A stretch of 37,631 bases of DNA from Lachnospiraceae bacterium (GCA_017635395.1 JAGBLN010000021.1:1-37631), one strand, 5' to 3'; counted from the first letter of the stretch, positions 1 to 9,977 are shown. Made by a program: numbers and translations. Notes: generated from the sequence alone by a model not told the origin.

Positions 1-684
1 TCTTGCAAAATCCTCTGCACAGGCGTACTCTATCAGTCCGTCATGCCTGCTCTGTATTAAAAGCATGGGAATATGGTTTTCAGACATCAATACCAAAGGT
101 TCGCCTTTTCGCCTGTCATACCCCTTCTTAAAAAGCTGGTCCAACAGAAGGCTTAGGGTAAGGCCCTGATCACTTCTGAAGCTGTACGGGCCGCCTGAAC
201 CGATATATCCGATGATCCCTGAGATATCAACATTGCACTTCTCCTGAATCTTTTTTGAATAGCACATAAGAGAGGTTAAATGTGCCCCCGCTGACGGGCC
301 TGCTACGATAAGTTTTGATGTATCGATATTTCTGCTTTCCAGATACTTAACGGCAGCATTAAATCCCCTGCATACATCCTTTATCTGACAGGGATATTTA
401 TACTTCGGTGACAGCCTGTAGCCGATGGATATCATTCTGTATCCCTCGCCGGCTATGCGCTGTCCGACATAATCAAAAAACCTCGGGGTACCGGCATTCC
501 AGCCTCCGCCATGAACCCAGATGATGACTTTATCACTTATGACTCTGTCCGGTTCATAGTAAAGAAAATACTGGTCCTTATTTTTACCGTAATTGACCTG
601 CTTAGGAGCAAAACGCTTCTTCACCCGGAACATCCAGTAATACAGTCCAAAATAACTCAGGCTCTCCCGCATATAATCATTCAT
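1..684 (-). CDS. Alpha/beta hydrolase (esterase/lipase family), 3' end cut by window edge
   Basis: The frame opens at ATG 682-684 (MNDYMRESLSYF) behind a GGGGGAGAG ribosome site and runs off the left edge, giving about 228 residues without a stop. An oxyanion-hole motif HGGGWN lies near residue 58 and a nucleophile elbow GPSAG (the GxSxG motif) near residue 130. SRHDGLIEY, where the catalytic Asp is expected, comes just before the window ends. These match the hormone-sensitive-lipase/carboxylesterase-like alpha/beta hydrolases. No signal peptide is seen, so a cytosolic enzyme is likely. The catalytic His would be outside the window. The substrate cannot be inferred. It is separated from the upstream gene by a 13-bp-stem hairpin and so is probably its own transcription unit. 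Confidence 0.8.
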   Translation of the reverse strand, partial: MNDYMRESLSYFGLYYWMFRVKKRFAPKQVNYGKNKDQYFLYYEPDRVISDKVIIWVHGGGWNAGTPRFFDYVGQRIAGEGYRMISIGYRLSPKYKYPCQIKDVCRGFNAAVKYLESRNIDTSKLIVAGPSAGAHLTSLMCYSKKIQEKCNVDISGIIGYIGSGGPYSFRSDQGLTLSLLLDQLFKKGYDRRKGEPLVLMSENHIPMLLIQSRHDGLIEYACAEDFAR

Positions 685-751
685 ACTCTCTCCCCCGTTT
701 GACGCGTTTCCTAAATTATATCATTAAACAAACTTTAATATAACGCAAACA

Positions 752-785
752 GGACAGATCACAGTTTCAGTCCTGTAATCTGCCC
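752..785 (-). terminator. Hairpin between the membrane protein gene and the hydrolase gene
   Basis: The two arms (752-764 and 773-785) form a 13-bp stem with two G-U wobbles and an 8-nt loop, 50 bases beyond the stop at 838. The following T tract is weak (TGTTTG). It is the right place for a terminator of the minus-strand gene ending at 838, but it could also be a processing hairpin. Confidence 0.45.
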
Positions 786-837
786 CGTCATCATTTGTCA
801 TATTATGCCACACTATGCATATGGCTTATACTGTTCC

Positions 838-1638
838 TCAGCCGAAGATTCCGCCTGATGCAGGAAGCGGTATGGTAAGCATATATATGAATGCGATAAG
901 CAGACATACTACACTTATTGCCATAACAACAACCTTATTTGTCTTATTCTTGAATACACCCACAATACCAAGCAGGAACAGTACAACGCTGTATATTACA
1001 GTAACAAGCGAGAATTTATCACCGTTCGCATTATCCTGCTGTCCCTGAGCCAGTACCTCTTCAGACTCAGCTAAAACATTTAATGAATCCTCATAATATG
1101 CATTTACGAAGTCCTCGTTAACAAAAGGTGATGTGACAGCCTGACCGCTTTCATCATGGAGCCAGGCAAGTATCTCCTCCTGATCATTCTCACCATCAAA
1201 GAAACCGTAGTAATCATATCCGATAACACTGCCCATTTCTTCAGTTAGGTTATCTGCACAAAGCCACTGCAGTTTCCATACATTCTCTTCAATAGCATCC
1301 TCGTCACCTATTGAATCAGCATAAAGAATTGCCACTTCATACTCAGAAATCTGATTCCAGATTTCCTGATCCTGAGCCATTCTCTGCACGGCCTCATTGT
1401 ATCTTGAGTTACCGTCGCTTGCTATATTATTACTCTTGGCATAATTTGTAGCCTGATTTCCGCCATGGATGGATCCTGCATAGCTGGCCCATGCTGTAAG
1501 CAGCGCCGTAACACCCAACAGGATTACCGTGATTATCTCAATGGCATTCTCGCTTATGAAGGATTTCTTCTCCTTGGCAGGCTTTGCCACTTCTGCTGCA
1601 GCTTCTGTTTTTACCTCTTCTTTTACTTCTTCACTCAT
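838..1638 (-). CDS. Membrane protein with one N-terminal and two C-terminal TM segments, function unknown
   Basis: The start is placed at ATG 1636-1638 (MSEEVKEEVK) because AAGGA sits at the right distance upstream. The frame extends 13 codons further to 1677 but has no good ribosome site there. The 266-residue product has a charged Glu/Lys/Ala-rich N-tail (1-27), a TM segment at about 33-52, an acidic domain of about 150 residues, and two TM segments at about 210-229 and 236-256. The layout and a motif like ITVILLGVTALLTAWASY resemble DUF4337-type membrane proteins, from memory only. It lies about 65 bases downstream of the DAHP synthase gene and may be cotranscribed. No function can be assigned. 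Confidence 0.7.
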   Translation of the reverse strand: MSEEVKEEVKTEAAAEVAKPAKEKKSFISENAIEIITVILLGVTALLTAWASYAGSIHGGNQATNYAKSNNIASDGNSRYNEAVQRMAQDQEIWNQISEYEVAILYADSIGDEDAIEENVWKLQWLCADNLTEEMGSVIGYDYYGFFDGENDQEEILAWLHDESGQAVTSPFVNEDFVNAYYEDSLNVLAESEEVLAQGQQDNANGDKFSLVTVIYSVVLFLLGIVGVFKNKTNKVVVMAISVVCLLIAFIYMLTIPLPASGGIFG

Positions 1639-1702
1639 TTTGTTCCTTTCTGCCACTATATGTGGTCTCTCCCTCATTTTTTTGTTTTTATGCCTGACAG
1701 AC

Positions 1703-2737
1703 TTACAGCAATTCTGCTATAAGCCTGATAAGACTTTCTGTTTTCTCCCAGCCAAGACAGGGATCCGTTATGGACTTGCCGTATATTCCCTCTCCTATTT
1801 TCTGGGCTCCATCCTCGATATAGCTCTCGATCATAAGCCCCTTTACGATCTTTTTCACATCATCGGAATGCCTTATGCTGTAAAGCACGTCCTTGGCTAT
1901 TCTTATCTGCTCCATATACTGCTTGCCGGAATTTGCATGATTGGTATCCACTATGACAGAAGGGTTGGCAATATCTTTATCCGCATATGAAGCCGCAAGA
2001 TTGATCAGGTCCTCATAATGATAATTTGGATGGCTTCGTCCGAATTTATCCACTGAACCCCTTAAGATTGCGTGTGCAAGCGGATTTCCGGGAGTCTGTA
2101 CCTCCCACCCTCTGTACTGGAATCTCTGGGGATTCTGTGCCGCAATTATCGAATTAAGCATTACGCTTATATCACCGCTGGTAGGATTCTTCATGCCGGC
2201 CGGTATACCCAGACCGCTGGAAACAAGCCTGTGCTCCTGATCTTCCACAGATCTTGCACCTACCGCAACATATGAAAGAAGGTCGGAAAGGTACCTGTGG
2301 TTCGACGGGTACAGCATTTCCTCAGCACAGGTAAATCCCGTCTCTTTTACTATGTTGCTATGCATCTCCCTTATTGCGATTATACCGCCCACCATATCCT
2401 CATTTCCTTCCGGATTAGGCTGGTGAAGCATCCCCTTGTAGCCCAGTCCGGTAGTCCTCGGCTTATTGGTATATACTCTCGGTATGACGAATATCTTATC
2501 GCTTACATCATCGGCCACTTTCCTCAGTCTCTGCATATAGTCAAGCACAGCCGGCTCATTATCTGCAGAACAAGGTCCGATTATCAGCAGAAACTTATCA
2601 GAACGCCCCTCAAAGATATCTGCGATCTGCCTGTCTCTCTCTTCTTTTACGGAAGCAACCCTCGCCGGTATAGGATACTTTTCCTTAAGTTCCTCCGGAG
2701 TCGGGAGCTTCTTTATAAATTCCATCTGCATGTCCAT
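1703..2737 (-). CDS. aroF: 3-deoxy-7-phosphoheptulonate (DAHP) synthase, class I AroFGH type
   Basis: It condenses phosphoenolpyruvate and erythrose 4-phosphate to DAHP, the first step of the shikimate pathway, in the cytosol. The 344 residues match the AroF/AroG/AroH family in length and motifs: IIGPCSADN near residue 52, PRVYTNKPRTTGLGYKG near 86-101, GARSVEDQEHR near 160-170 and a late DTNHANSGKQ. The start MDMQMEFIK follows GGAGGAACAGGCT. No ACT or chorismate-mutase regulatory domain is fused, so any feedback control must be within the barrel loops. A good sigma-70-type promoter lies at 2776-2804. The choice among the aroF, aroG and aroH symbols is arbitrary here. Confidence 0.93.
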   Translation of the reverse strand: MDMQMEFIKKLPTPEELKEKYPIPARVASVKEERDRQIADIFEGRSDKFLLIIGPCSADNEPAVLDYMQRLRKVADDVSDKIFVIPRVYTNKPRTTGLGYKGMLHQPNPEGNEDMVGGIIAIREMHSNIVKETGFTCAEEMLYPSNHRYLSDLLSYVAVGARSVEDQEHRLVSSGLGIPAGMKNPTSGDISVMLNSIIAAQNPQRFQYRGWEVQTPGNPLAHAILRGSVDKFGRSHPNYHYEDLINLAASYADKDIANPSVIVDTNHANSGKQYMEQIRIAKDVLYSIRHSDDVKKIVKGLMIESYIEDGAQKIGEGIYGKSITDPCLGWEKTESLIRLIAELL

Positions 2738-2775
2738 AGCCTGTTCCTCCAGCCACTGTAAAAAAAACCTTAGTA

Positions 2776-2804
2776 ATTATACCCGAGATGACCTGTCCAC
2801 ACAA
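2776..2804 (-). promoter_or_regulatory. Promoter for the DAHP synthase gene
   Basis: Read on the minus strand, a perfect -10 TATAAT (2776-2781) follows a weak -35 TTGTGT (2799-2804) with 17-bp spacing. Transcription would begin near 2769, about 32 bases ahead of the ATG. Confidence 0.55.
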
Positions 2805-2854
2805 TCAGAAAATTCAGCAAATCCCTTAATTTTTTAGCTGATCTTCTTAAGGAT

Positions 2855-4261
2855 TCATTGATATAGTTTCTGATCCGTCATAAAATTATCCATCTTAAAA
2901 TTGCGTGTTCTTCGCTTTTCATCATAGGCCACTTCTACGGTTATCTCTCCCGGTGTACCAAGCGCCAATACTGTCGGGCCCTCGAAAAGACCTTCCGGAT
3001 CATTATCATACAATTTTGTCCCCTCCTGCATATGTTCCAGCTGACTCCGCCCTTCTTTAACGCAGAAAACAGCTAAAGCAATAAGTAAAGCGATCACGGT
3101 CAGTATCCATCCCCAAAATCCCGGATGTATCACCAACGCCACTGCCGCAGTCACTGCAATAAGGCAGATTCCAAAGAGCAGACGGTTCAGCCACACCTTA
3201 GGTTTATCATGTACCTGCCCCATATTTTCGACTCTCCACTGCTCTGCAACCCCCGGAGGCTGCTGTATCATCGCTTCACCTGTCTGTCCGTTCATGCCGA
3301 AAATGTATTCCCGTCCTTTATAAGAGAATCTGCATGTCCACATAGGAAGCAGGCAATAGCTATAGCCTGCACTCTTAACCTTTGAGAATGAAAAGAGAGG
3401 CGTAACACTATTATATCTGTTTTCCTGTACAACCATGTTTCTCAGCTGATTTCCAAGCAAATGCCTGTCCACTTCTGCCTGAACGGCATCCTTTTCCTTC
3501 TCCGGTGTCAGCTCGTGAAGAATAACCTTATATCCGCTTATTAGTGCCGGATTAAAATCCGCCATTTCACCCATATAAAAAGGATACAGCTTTCTTACCG
3601 AGGTTTCCTTGAACAAGCCACTCGCCCTGGCAAGGATTCCCTCTATACGGGATGTACCTATACGGGTAACATTATATTCTGTCTCTTTGACCATTTTTAT
3701 CCCCGCATCACCGTATGTTACTTTGCTTTCCTTTCCGGAATAAACACCTACAGTCGTAACAGCGCAATCAAATATCCAATAGGGCATATATACCCCTTGT
3801 ATAGCCTGCAGCCAGCTTTCCTTTACTTTGTTTTCCGGTATTCCGGCCTTTTCCGTAGCCAGTCTGCGCATGGTAATCCTTGCGAATTCCCTGGTCTGTT
3901 TGAAAGGAATGATGCCCCTTGGCATATCCATCCCCTCAACCTTATCCGTCAGCACAAGATCTGAATCACAGTACGGACACTTAACGGTTACCGCCAGGGC
4001 ATCAGTCATTATACCTGCACCGCATCCCGGACAGGTATAGACATGAATATCAGACTTATTTATCTCCGGTCCTTTTAGTTCTTCCCAGTCCTGTTCCAAG
4101 GAGGGTTGCCATTCTTTTTCATGATCCACAAACTCATCAACACTGAATGCAGACGTACACGACTCACAGCAAAGCTTTCCCTCATCAGGCTCATAGCATA
4201 TCCTCCCGCCACATGACGGACACTTTAAACTTGTAGCATTTCTTATCTTTAAATTATCCAT
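2855..4261 (-). CDS. Zinc-ribbon membrane protein, function unknown
   Basis: The 468-residue product opens with two zinc ribbons: CPSCGG..CCESC near residues 14-35, then CPGCGAG..CPYCDS near 77-99. A large soluble middle part follows, with a GYSYCLLPMW segment. Two adjacent TM segments lie near residues 358-400 (RLLFGICLIAVTAAVALVI and the next hydrophobic stretch), ahead of a short cytosolic tail. Proteins of this layout occur widely in Firmicutes and Actinobacteria and are often misnamed as helicase or RNA polymerase zinc proteins; their role is unknown to me. The ATG follows TTTAGGAGCG. The gene starts 23 bases after the Y-family polymerase stop, so it is probably the last gene of the operon that begins at 8127. 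Confidence 0.72.
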   Translation of the reverse strand: MDNLKIRNATSLKCPSCGGRICYEPDEGKLCCESCTSAFSVDEFVDHEKEWQPSLEQDWEELKGPEINKSDIHVYTCPGCGAGIMTDALAVTVKCPYCDSDLVLTDKVEGMDMPRGIIPFKQTREFARITMRRLATEKAGIPENKVKESWLQAIQGVYMPYWIFDCAVTTVGVYSGKESKVTYGDAGIKMVKETEYNVTRIGTSRIEGILARASGLFKETSVRKLYPFYMGEMADFNPALISGYKVILHELTPEKEKDAVQAEVDRHLLGNQLRNMVVQENRYNSVTPLFSFSKVKSAGYSYCLLPMWTCRFSYKGREYIFGMNGQTGEAMIQQPPGVAEQWRVENMGQVHDKPKVWLNRLLFGICLIAVTAAVALVIHPGFWGWILTVIALLIALAVFCVKEGRSQLEHMQEGTKLYDNDPEGLFEGPTVLALGTPGEITVEVAYDEKRRTRNFKMDNFMTDQKLYQ

Positions 4262-4284
4262 TAACGCTCCTAAAATCTTTTTAT

Positions 4285-5802
4285 TTACGCCTTATGTCCC
4301 CCGATCTGCGCATTACGTTCCTTTGCAGTCGCACCTTTTTCAAGGTTCATCCCCTTAAGCACCGCATTCTTTCCATATTTTTTCTGCACGGAAAGCATTG
4401 CCTTTTGAAGCTCGTATTCTTTTTGCTCCTTTTTTCCTGCTTCTTCTAAAGCCTCCGGATCATCGAACAGAGTAAGCTGCTCATATTCTTTTTTTGCATT
4501 CAGGGCTTCATCACGATTCTTAACATGTTCCATGACTACATAAAAGCGCCGAACAAGCATTGAACCGTCCACGATCCTGTCATACAGCCTAACAGCCGCA
4601 TCAGCTATGGTACTTGCCGATGATGTGTATCTGGGCAGATTTTCAGATCCATGTGCAGGTTTTGGAGCCTGTCTTCCGTAATGATCCTTTACCACAGGTC
4701 CGGAATATTTTTTCTTTCTTTCCGAATCTGTAAGGTTCTCTATATCATATACTATGGTCAATACCACCTGATCGGTCACGAGATTTTTCTCCACAAGATC
4801 CATTGCGACCGAATCAGCCATTTCCCTTACCACAAGTCTGCCTTTTTCCGCAGTGTATGGTTCCTGCAGCACCTGCCCCGAACTTATGCTGCTGCTCTGC
4901 GGGGTATAATTCTTCGCTTCAGCCACCGTACAGGGTTCCCATCCCCAGGCATGATCTATAAGGAGTTCTGCATTTACCCCGAATAGCTTATATAAGAGAT
5001 CCTCGTTATAATAATCTTTATCATCTCCAACTGAGCACAAGGCCACATCTCCCATGGTATACATTCCATGTGCCATAAGTTTTCTGGCTGTTCCCGGTCC
5101 CACCCGCCAGAAATCCGTCAGAGGTCTGTGATTCCATAAGGTTTTCCTGTAACTTTCTTCATTAAGCTCTGCGATACGCACGCCATCCTTATCAGCCGGT
5201 ATATGCTTGGCCGTTACATCCATTGCCACCTTTGCAAGATACATATTCGAGCCTATGCCTGCAGTGGCTGTGATATTTGTAGCCGCCAGGACTTCTTTTA
5301 TCATATGCAGGGCCAGCTCATGGGCCGTCATATTATAAGTATCAAGATAATGGGTCACATCCAGAAAAACCTCATCCACCGAATATATAAGCATGTCTTC
5401 CGGTGCTACATATCTAAGATAAATAGAATTTATCTTTTCGCTGGTTTCCAGATAAAGCTTCATTCTGGGTGGAGCGACTATATAGTCCAGTTCCAGGGTC
5501 TTATCAGCCTCAAGCTCCGGAGCCTCGTATGAACGCCCCGAAAATTCGCCGCCTGCCGCCCTTAACCTTGTCGCATTCACTTCCTTTACTCTCTGGACCA
5601 CCTCAAAAAGCCTGGCACGCCCCGGTATGCCGTATGCTTTAAGTGCCGGTGAAACAGCCAGACAGATGGTTTTTTCAGTTCTTGACGGATCAGCTACAAC
5701 AAGATTGACTGCCAGCGGATCAAGCTTTCTGTCTGCTGCTTCCACTGACGCAAAGAAACTCTTTAAATCTATAGCAATGTATGTACGGTCTTCTTTTGAC
5801 AT
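4285..5802 (-). CDS. Y-family (translesion) DNA polymerase, UmuC/YqjW-like
   Basis: This is an error-prone polymerase that copies past damaged template bases. The 505 residues contain the catalytic-site motifs of the family: YIAIDLKSFFASVEA at the N-terminus (first metal-binding Asp plus steric gate region) and YSVDEVFLDVT near residue 140 (second Asp-Glu pair). Helix-hairpin-helix-like sequence follows (WRVGPGTARKL). Near the C-terminus QLTLF matches the beta-clamp binding motif. The length exceeds DinB (about 350) and fits the UmuC/YqjW/UvrX branch. The upstream site is weak (GGAAATGATAAT). It follows mnmA by 20 bases. No LexA-type (GAAC...GTTC) box was seen before it, so if it is damage-inducible the control lies elsewhere. 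Confidence 0.85.
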   Translation of the reverse strand: MSKEDRTYIAIDLKSFFASVEAADRKLDPLAVNLVVADPSRTEKTICLAVSPALKAYGIPGRARLFEVVQRVKEVNATRLRAAGGEFSGRSYEAPELEADKTLELDYIVAPPRMKLYLETSEKINSIYLRYVAPEDMLIYSVDEVFLDVTHYLDTYNMTAHELALHMIKEVLAATNITATAGIGSNMYLAKVAMDVTAKHIPADKDGVRIAELNEESYRKTLWNHRPLTDFWRVGPGTARKLMAHGMYTMGDVALCSVGDDKDYYNEDLLYKLFGVNAELLIDHAWGWEPCTVAEAKNYTPQSSSISSGQVLQEPYTAEKGRLVVREMADSVAMDLVEKNLVTDQVVLTIVYDIENLTDSERKKKYSGPVVKDHYGRQAPKPAHGSENLPRYTSSASTIADAAVRLYDRIVDGSMLVRRFYVVMEHVKNRDEALNAKKEYEQLTLFDDPEALEEAGKKEQKEYELQKAMLSVQKKYGKNAVLKGMNLEKGATAKERNAQIGGHKA

Positions 5803-5822
5803 ATTATCATTTCCGGGATATA

Positions 5823-6926
5823 TTATTCCATCCTTCCGCCTATCCTGCCGCCGCCTATGACGGTATCTCCGTCATAAAGCACAACAGCCTGTCCCTTTGT
5901 TATAGCACGCTGTGGCTCATCAAATATCACCTCTATACGGTCGCTGCCGGTCTGACGTACAATACACGGCTGCTCTTTCTGCCGGTATCTTATCTTTGCG
6001 GCGCATCGAAGCTCTCCGCTTATCTCCGGTACAGAGATAAGGTTAAGCTCACCTGCATACAGCCCTCTTGCAAACAGTCCATCCCCGTGCGAAAGCACCA
6101 CTCTGTTGCCTGCTGTATCCAGCTCTGTCACATAGTACGGGCTTTCCGCCGCGATACCCAGGCCCTTTCTCTGGCCTATGGTGTAATGAATCACGCCTTT
6201 ATGCCTTCCGAGTATATTTCCTTCGGCATCCACGAAATCACCGTCTTCATATTTCTTTCCGGTATAGTTTTCTATGAAAGACGCATAATCTCCATCAGGC
6301 ACAAAGCATATATCCTGGGACTCCCTTTTGTCTGCATTAAGAAATCCGTTCTCGGCGGCTATCTCACGCACCTGCGTCTTGGTAAGCTCTCCCAGGGGAA
6401 ACACCGTATGGGAAAGCTGGTCCTGGGTCAGGTCATAAAGGACATATGACTGGTCCTTGTCAGCATCAAGACCCTTTTTAAGGACAAACCTTTCCGAAAG
6501 GACATCGTAATCTATGCGTGCGTAATGGCCTGTTACGATTTTTTCCCTGCCCCGTTCCAGAGCCGTATCCAGCAGCTTTTCAAATTTCATGTACCTGTTG
6601 CAGTCTATACAGGGATTAGGGGTCCCGCCGTCTTCATATGTGCTTACAAAACGCTTTATTATCTTTTCATCAAATGCATCAGTAAAATTCAAGACCGAAT
6701 AAGGCATCCCCATAGACGCGGATACCCTCCTGGCATCTGCCACATCCTTATCGGAACAACAGGTCTTGAAATTGCAGGCATTTTCCTCGTTATGATAAAG
6801 GCGCATAGTCACGCCCTCGCACTCATATCCCCTCTGTATCATCAGCCATGCCGCCACGGAAGAATCGACGCCTCCGCTCATGGCTATAAGGGCTGTTCTG
6901 TTAATTTTCTTCTCCGTTGTGTTCAT
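5823..6926 (-). CDS. mnmA: tRNA-specific 2-thiouridylase MnmA
   Basis: It makes the 2-thio group of (c)mnm5s2U34 in the anticodon of Lys, Glu and Gln tRNAs, using ATP and sulfur relayed from a cysteine desulfurase. The 367 residues carry the PP-loop ATP motif SGGVDSS (residues 18-24), the first catalytic Cys in NPCIDCN near residue 105 and the second in QDICFV near 205. The C-terminal beta-barrel completes the normal length. The ATG lies inside the end of the upstream gene (26-base overlap), which points to translational coupling. The site before it is weak (GATAGCAG). Confidence 0.95.
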   Translation of the reverse strand: MNTTEKKINRTALIAMSGGVDSSVAAWLMIQRGYECEGVTMRLYHNEENACNFKTCCSDKDVADARRVSASMGMPYSVLNFTDAFDEKIIKRFVSTYEDGGTPNPCIDCNRYMKFEKLLDTALERGREKIVTGHYARIDYDVLSERFVLKKGLDADKDQSYVLYDLTQDQLSHTVFPLGELTKTQVREIAAENGFLNADKRESQDICFVPDGDYASFIENYTGKKYEDGDFVDAEGNILGRHKGVIHYTIGQRKGLGIAAESPYYVTELDTAGNRVVLSHGDGLFARGLYAGELNLISVPEISGELRCAAKIRYRQKEQPCIVRQTGSDRIEVIFDEPQRAITKGQAVVLYDGDTVIGGGRIGGRME

Positions 6927-8127
6927 CTGCTATCATTACCAGCCTTTCAGCAAGCGCACGGACCGCCATTTCACTTCCGTTCAGCCCTCCGCTTAATGTC
7001 TCCTTTCGTCTGCCTATGTTCTTAAGCTCAGACGCTTTCTGGATATCATCATTCATACCTGACACTGTCCTGAAAAAGCCCTCCATCTCTGCATCAGCCC
7101 TTGAAATATCGTCTTCCAGTTCAGCTGCCGCAGTCCCGCTCCCGGCTCCCTTTTCTATGCAGTCCCTTGTCTGGTCCTCTGAAAGCCTGAGTTCATTCCT
7201 TATCCTGATTATCATAAGGGTAAGGGCATCCGTAGTATCAAGTATCTTCTTTGTAAGGCTCTCCATCTCATCGATCGCCGCAACTGCCGCATAGGTCTCA
7301 AAGCCGTTTCTTGATATATCCATAGCCGTATTGGTCGCATAAAGGTTAAGCTGTGCCGATAGGCTCTGCAGTCCGGCCATGTCATTGTACAGGGCCTCCA
7401 CCAGCTCCGCAGACCTGCCGTTCATATCCTCCAGGCTCTCCTGGTCGGTCTTTAGCTCGCTGACGCTCTCTGCTATTCCCTTTACCTTCTTTGAAATAGC
7501 CTTAAGGCTTTCATCCAGATCTGCCCTTTCCTTCAAAAGGGCCTCCCTGTCCTTTGACACTTTATCCAGATAGGGCAATAGCTTATCCAGTTCGCCAAGC
7601 ATTTCTTCCAAGTCATCATTATTAACCATAATGCCGTTGGCTGCGGCATCCGCAATATCTATACAGTTAACCAGCTCCCGCCTGAGCTGTCCGCTTTCAT
7701 TCCTTGCCTTGCTGTTTATCCTGCGCAGGTCACTTCGCGTAGTCGTAAGCTTGCTCTCAAGAAGGCTGTTCTCCTCCCTGCGCTGCGACATATTATCACT
7801 AAGGGACTGTGCCAGTTTTTCCAGATCACCGTCCGTTGCCGCAATCTCCTTATCCCGGATCATGTTTCGCACAAACCGTTCCAAGGGCGCAAACATATTA
7901 TTTATCTTCCTGATCAGGAAAAGCACTACTATCAGATAAAGAATCAGGTAGAGCCCCAGCATGACAAAAGCATCCCATACCAGCACGCTCGTCTCTGCCC
8001 CTGTCAGATAAAGTATCTCCAGACCGGCAAGATATATCACGCCGAAAGCTATGCCGAAGCTTATGCTGATAAGCCGGTTTATCTCATATGCATGCGTTCT
8101 TTTTTTATCCTTGCCCCGTTTTTTCAT
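6901..8127 (-). CDS. Two-TM coiled-coil protein resembling a degenerate chemoreceptor signalling stalk
   Basis: The 408 residues start with a basic tail (1-17), two TM segments (about 18-40 and 50-72) and then long heptad-rich helices to the end. At residues 254-292 the sequence QSLSAQLNLYATNTAMDISR and the following VAAIDEMESLTKK mimic the methyl-accepting chemotaxis protein hairpin tip (QTNLLALNAAIEAARAGE then FAVVADEVRKLA). The key tip residues that bind CheA/CheW are not conserved. I infer an MCP-derived membrane protein that has lost chemotaxis coupling, perhaps structural. A scaffold or envelope coiled-coil protein is the alternative. It is first in an operon with mnmA. The ATG is only 7 bases past a consensus -10, and no ribosome site is present. 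Confidence 0.7.
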   Translation of the reverse strand: MKKRGKDKKRTHAYEINRLISISFGIAFGVIYLAGLEILYLTGAETSVLVWDAFVMLGLYLILYLIVVLFLIRKINNMFAPLERFVRNMIRDKEIAATDGDLEKLAQSLSDNMSQRREENSLLESKLTTTRSDLRRINSKARNESGQLRRELVNCIDIADAAANGIMVNNDDLEEMLGELDKLLPYLDKVSKDREALLKERADLDESLKAISKKVKGIAESVSELKTDQESLEDMNGRSAELVEALYNDMAGLQSLSAQLNLYATNTAMDISRNGFETYAAVAAIDEMESLTKKILDTTDALTLMIIRIRNELRLSEDQTRDCIEKGAGSGTAAAELEDDISRADAEMEGFFRTVSGMNDDIQKASELKNIGRRKETLSGGLNGSEMAVRALAERLVMIADEHNGEEN

Positions 8128-8134
8128 CTGTTAC

Positions 8135-8162
8135 ATTATATTATTTTTTTTATTGAAAACAA
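8135..8162 (-). promoter_or_regulatory. Promoter directly abutting the start codon at 8127
   Basis: On the minus strand, -35 TTGTTT (8157-8162), a 16-bp spacer and -10 TATAAT (8135-8140). Only GTAACAG separates the -10 from the ATG, so transcription would start at or next to the start codon. Confidence 0.55.
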
Positions 8163-8178
8163 AGTAGCCGGAAGCCAT

Positions 8179-8213
8179 AAAAAAGGAGCTGCCGCAAAAC
8201 ATTGCAACAGCCC
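8179..8213 (-). terminator. Rho-independent terminator after ilvC
   Basis: On the minus strand GGGCTGTTGCAA pairs with TTGCGGCAGCTCC (with G-U pairs), followed by TTTTTT. It lies about 40 bases after the ilvC stop and closes the branched-chain amino acid cluster. Confidence 0.8.
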
Positions 8214-8254
8214 TTAATTCATATCATATTTATCTTAATCTTGTAAGAAAATGA

Positions 8255-9298
<1,044 letters not shown>

Positions 9299-9364
9299 TT
9301 AATTTATATAGTCGGCTATTCCGAAACCGTCTCGTCGGTTGGGTGCAAGCTGCTACTAACAATT

Positions 9365-9904
9365 TCAGTCGTCAAACCAGACTACGTCTTCATCGCCTCT
9401 GGTAAGACCTGTGATACCTGTTCTTCCTATCTCAAGTATCTTATATCCGTTCAAAAGTTCCAGGAATGCATGTATCTTATTCTGGTTACCGGTGATCTCT
9501 ACTATCATTGAAGTCTGGCTGACATCTATGATATTTGCCCTGAACACATTGGAAACAGCTATAAGTCCCTCTCTGCTCTTTTCGGTAACCTCAACCTTTA
9601 TAAGGCAAAGCTCCCTGTAAACGGAATCATCAGGATTAAGCACCTTGATATTGCGCACATCCACAAGCTTTGCGACCTGCTTTTCGATCTGCTCAAGGAT
9701 CTCGTCGTCTCCGCTGGTAACTATGGTTATACGGGTAAAGCGGGGATCTGCTGTCACGCCCGCAGTGATACTCTCAATATTGTAGCCGCGCCTTGAAAAA
9801 AGACCTGCAATACGGCTGAGAACGCCGGATGTATTATCTACAAGAAGCTGAAAAACTTTTTTATTCATTTGAGTTTTCATCTGTGGTGCTGCCTGAGAAG
9901 CCAT
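9365..9904 (-). CDS. ilvH: Acetolactate synthase small (regulatory) subunit, second copy
   Basis: It binds the IlvB catalytic subunit, raises its activity and confers valine feedback. The 179 residues show the N-terminal ACT domain (VFQLLVDNTSGVLSRIAGLF, then RRGYNIESI) and the C-terminal small-subunit domain ending EIGRTGITGL, the normal IlvH length. It is clearly related to, but diverged from, the small subunit at 10013-10501 just upstream. It has its own strong promoter and AGGAGG site and leads into ilvC. An alternative start at Met13 (MNKKVFQ) would remove a short polar N-tail, but the AGGAGG spacing favours the first ATG. Confidence 0.92.
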   Translation of the reverse strand: MASQAAPQMKTQMNKKVFQLLVDNTSGVLSRIAGLFSRRGYNIESITAGVTADPRFTRITIVTSGDDEILEQIEKQVAKLVDVRNIKVLNPDDSVYRELCLIKVEVTEKSREGLIAVSNVFRANIIDVSQTSMIVEITGNQNKIHAFLELLNGYKILEIGRTGITGLTRGDEDVVWFDD

Positions 9905-9948
9905 TTTTGCCTCCTGAAAAACATTTTATAAAAACAAATACAGAGAAG

Positions 9949-9977
9949 AGTATACCAAAAAATATCGCTAACTGCAA
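9949..9977 (-). promoter_or_regulatory. Promoter for the second small subunit and ilvC
   Basis: On the minus strand, -35 TTGCAG (9972-9977), 17-bp spacer, -10 TATACT (9949-9954), giving a leader of about 40 bases. It separates ilvH-ilvC from ilvB and the first small subunit as an additional transcription unit. Confidence 0.65.

Noticed and set aside
5781-6449. Long plus-strand frame of 222 codons opposite mnmA
   Set aside because: It is the complement of the well-supported mnmA gene. Its product is Cys/His/Tyr-rich with no domain, as shadow frames are.
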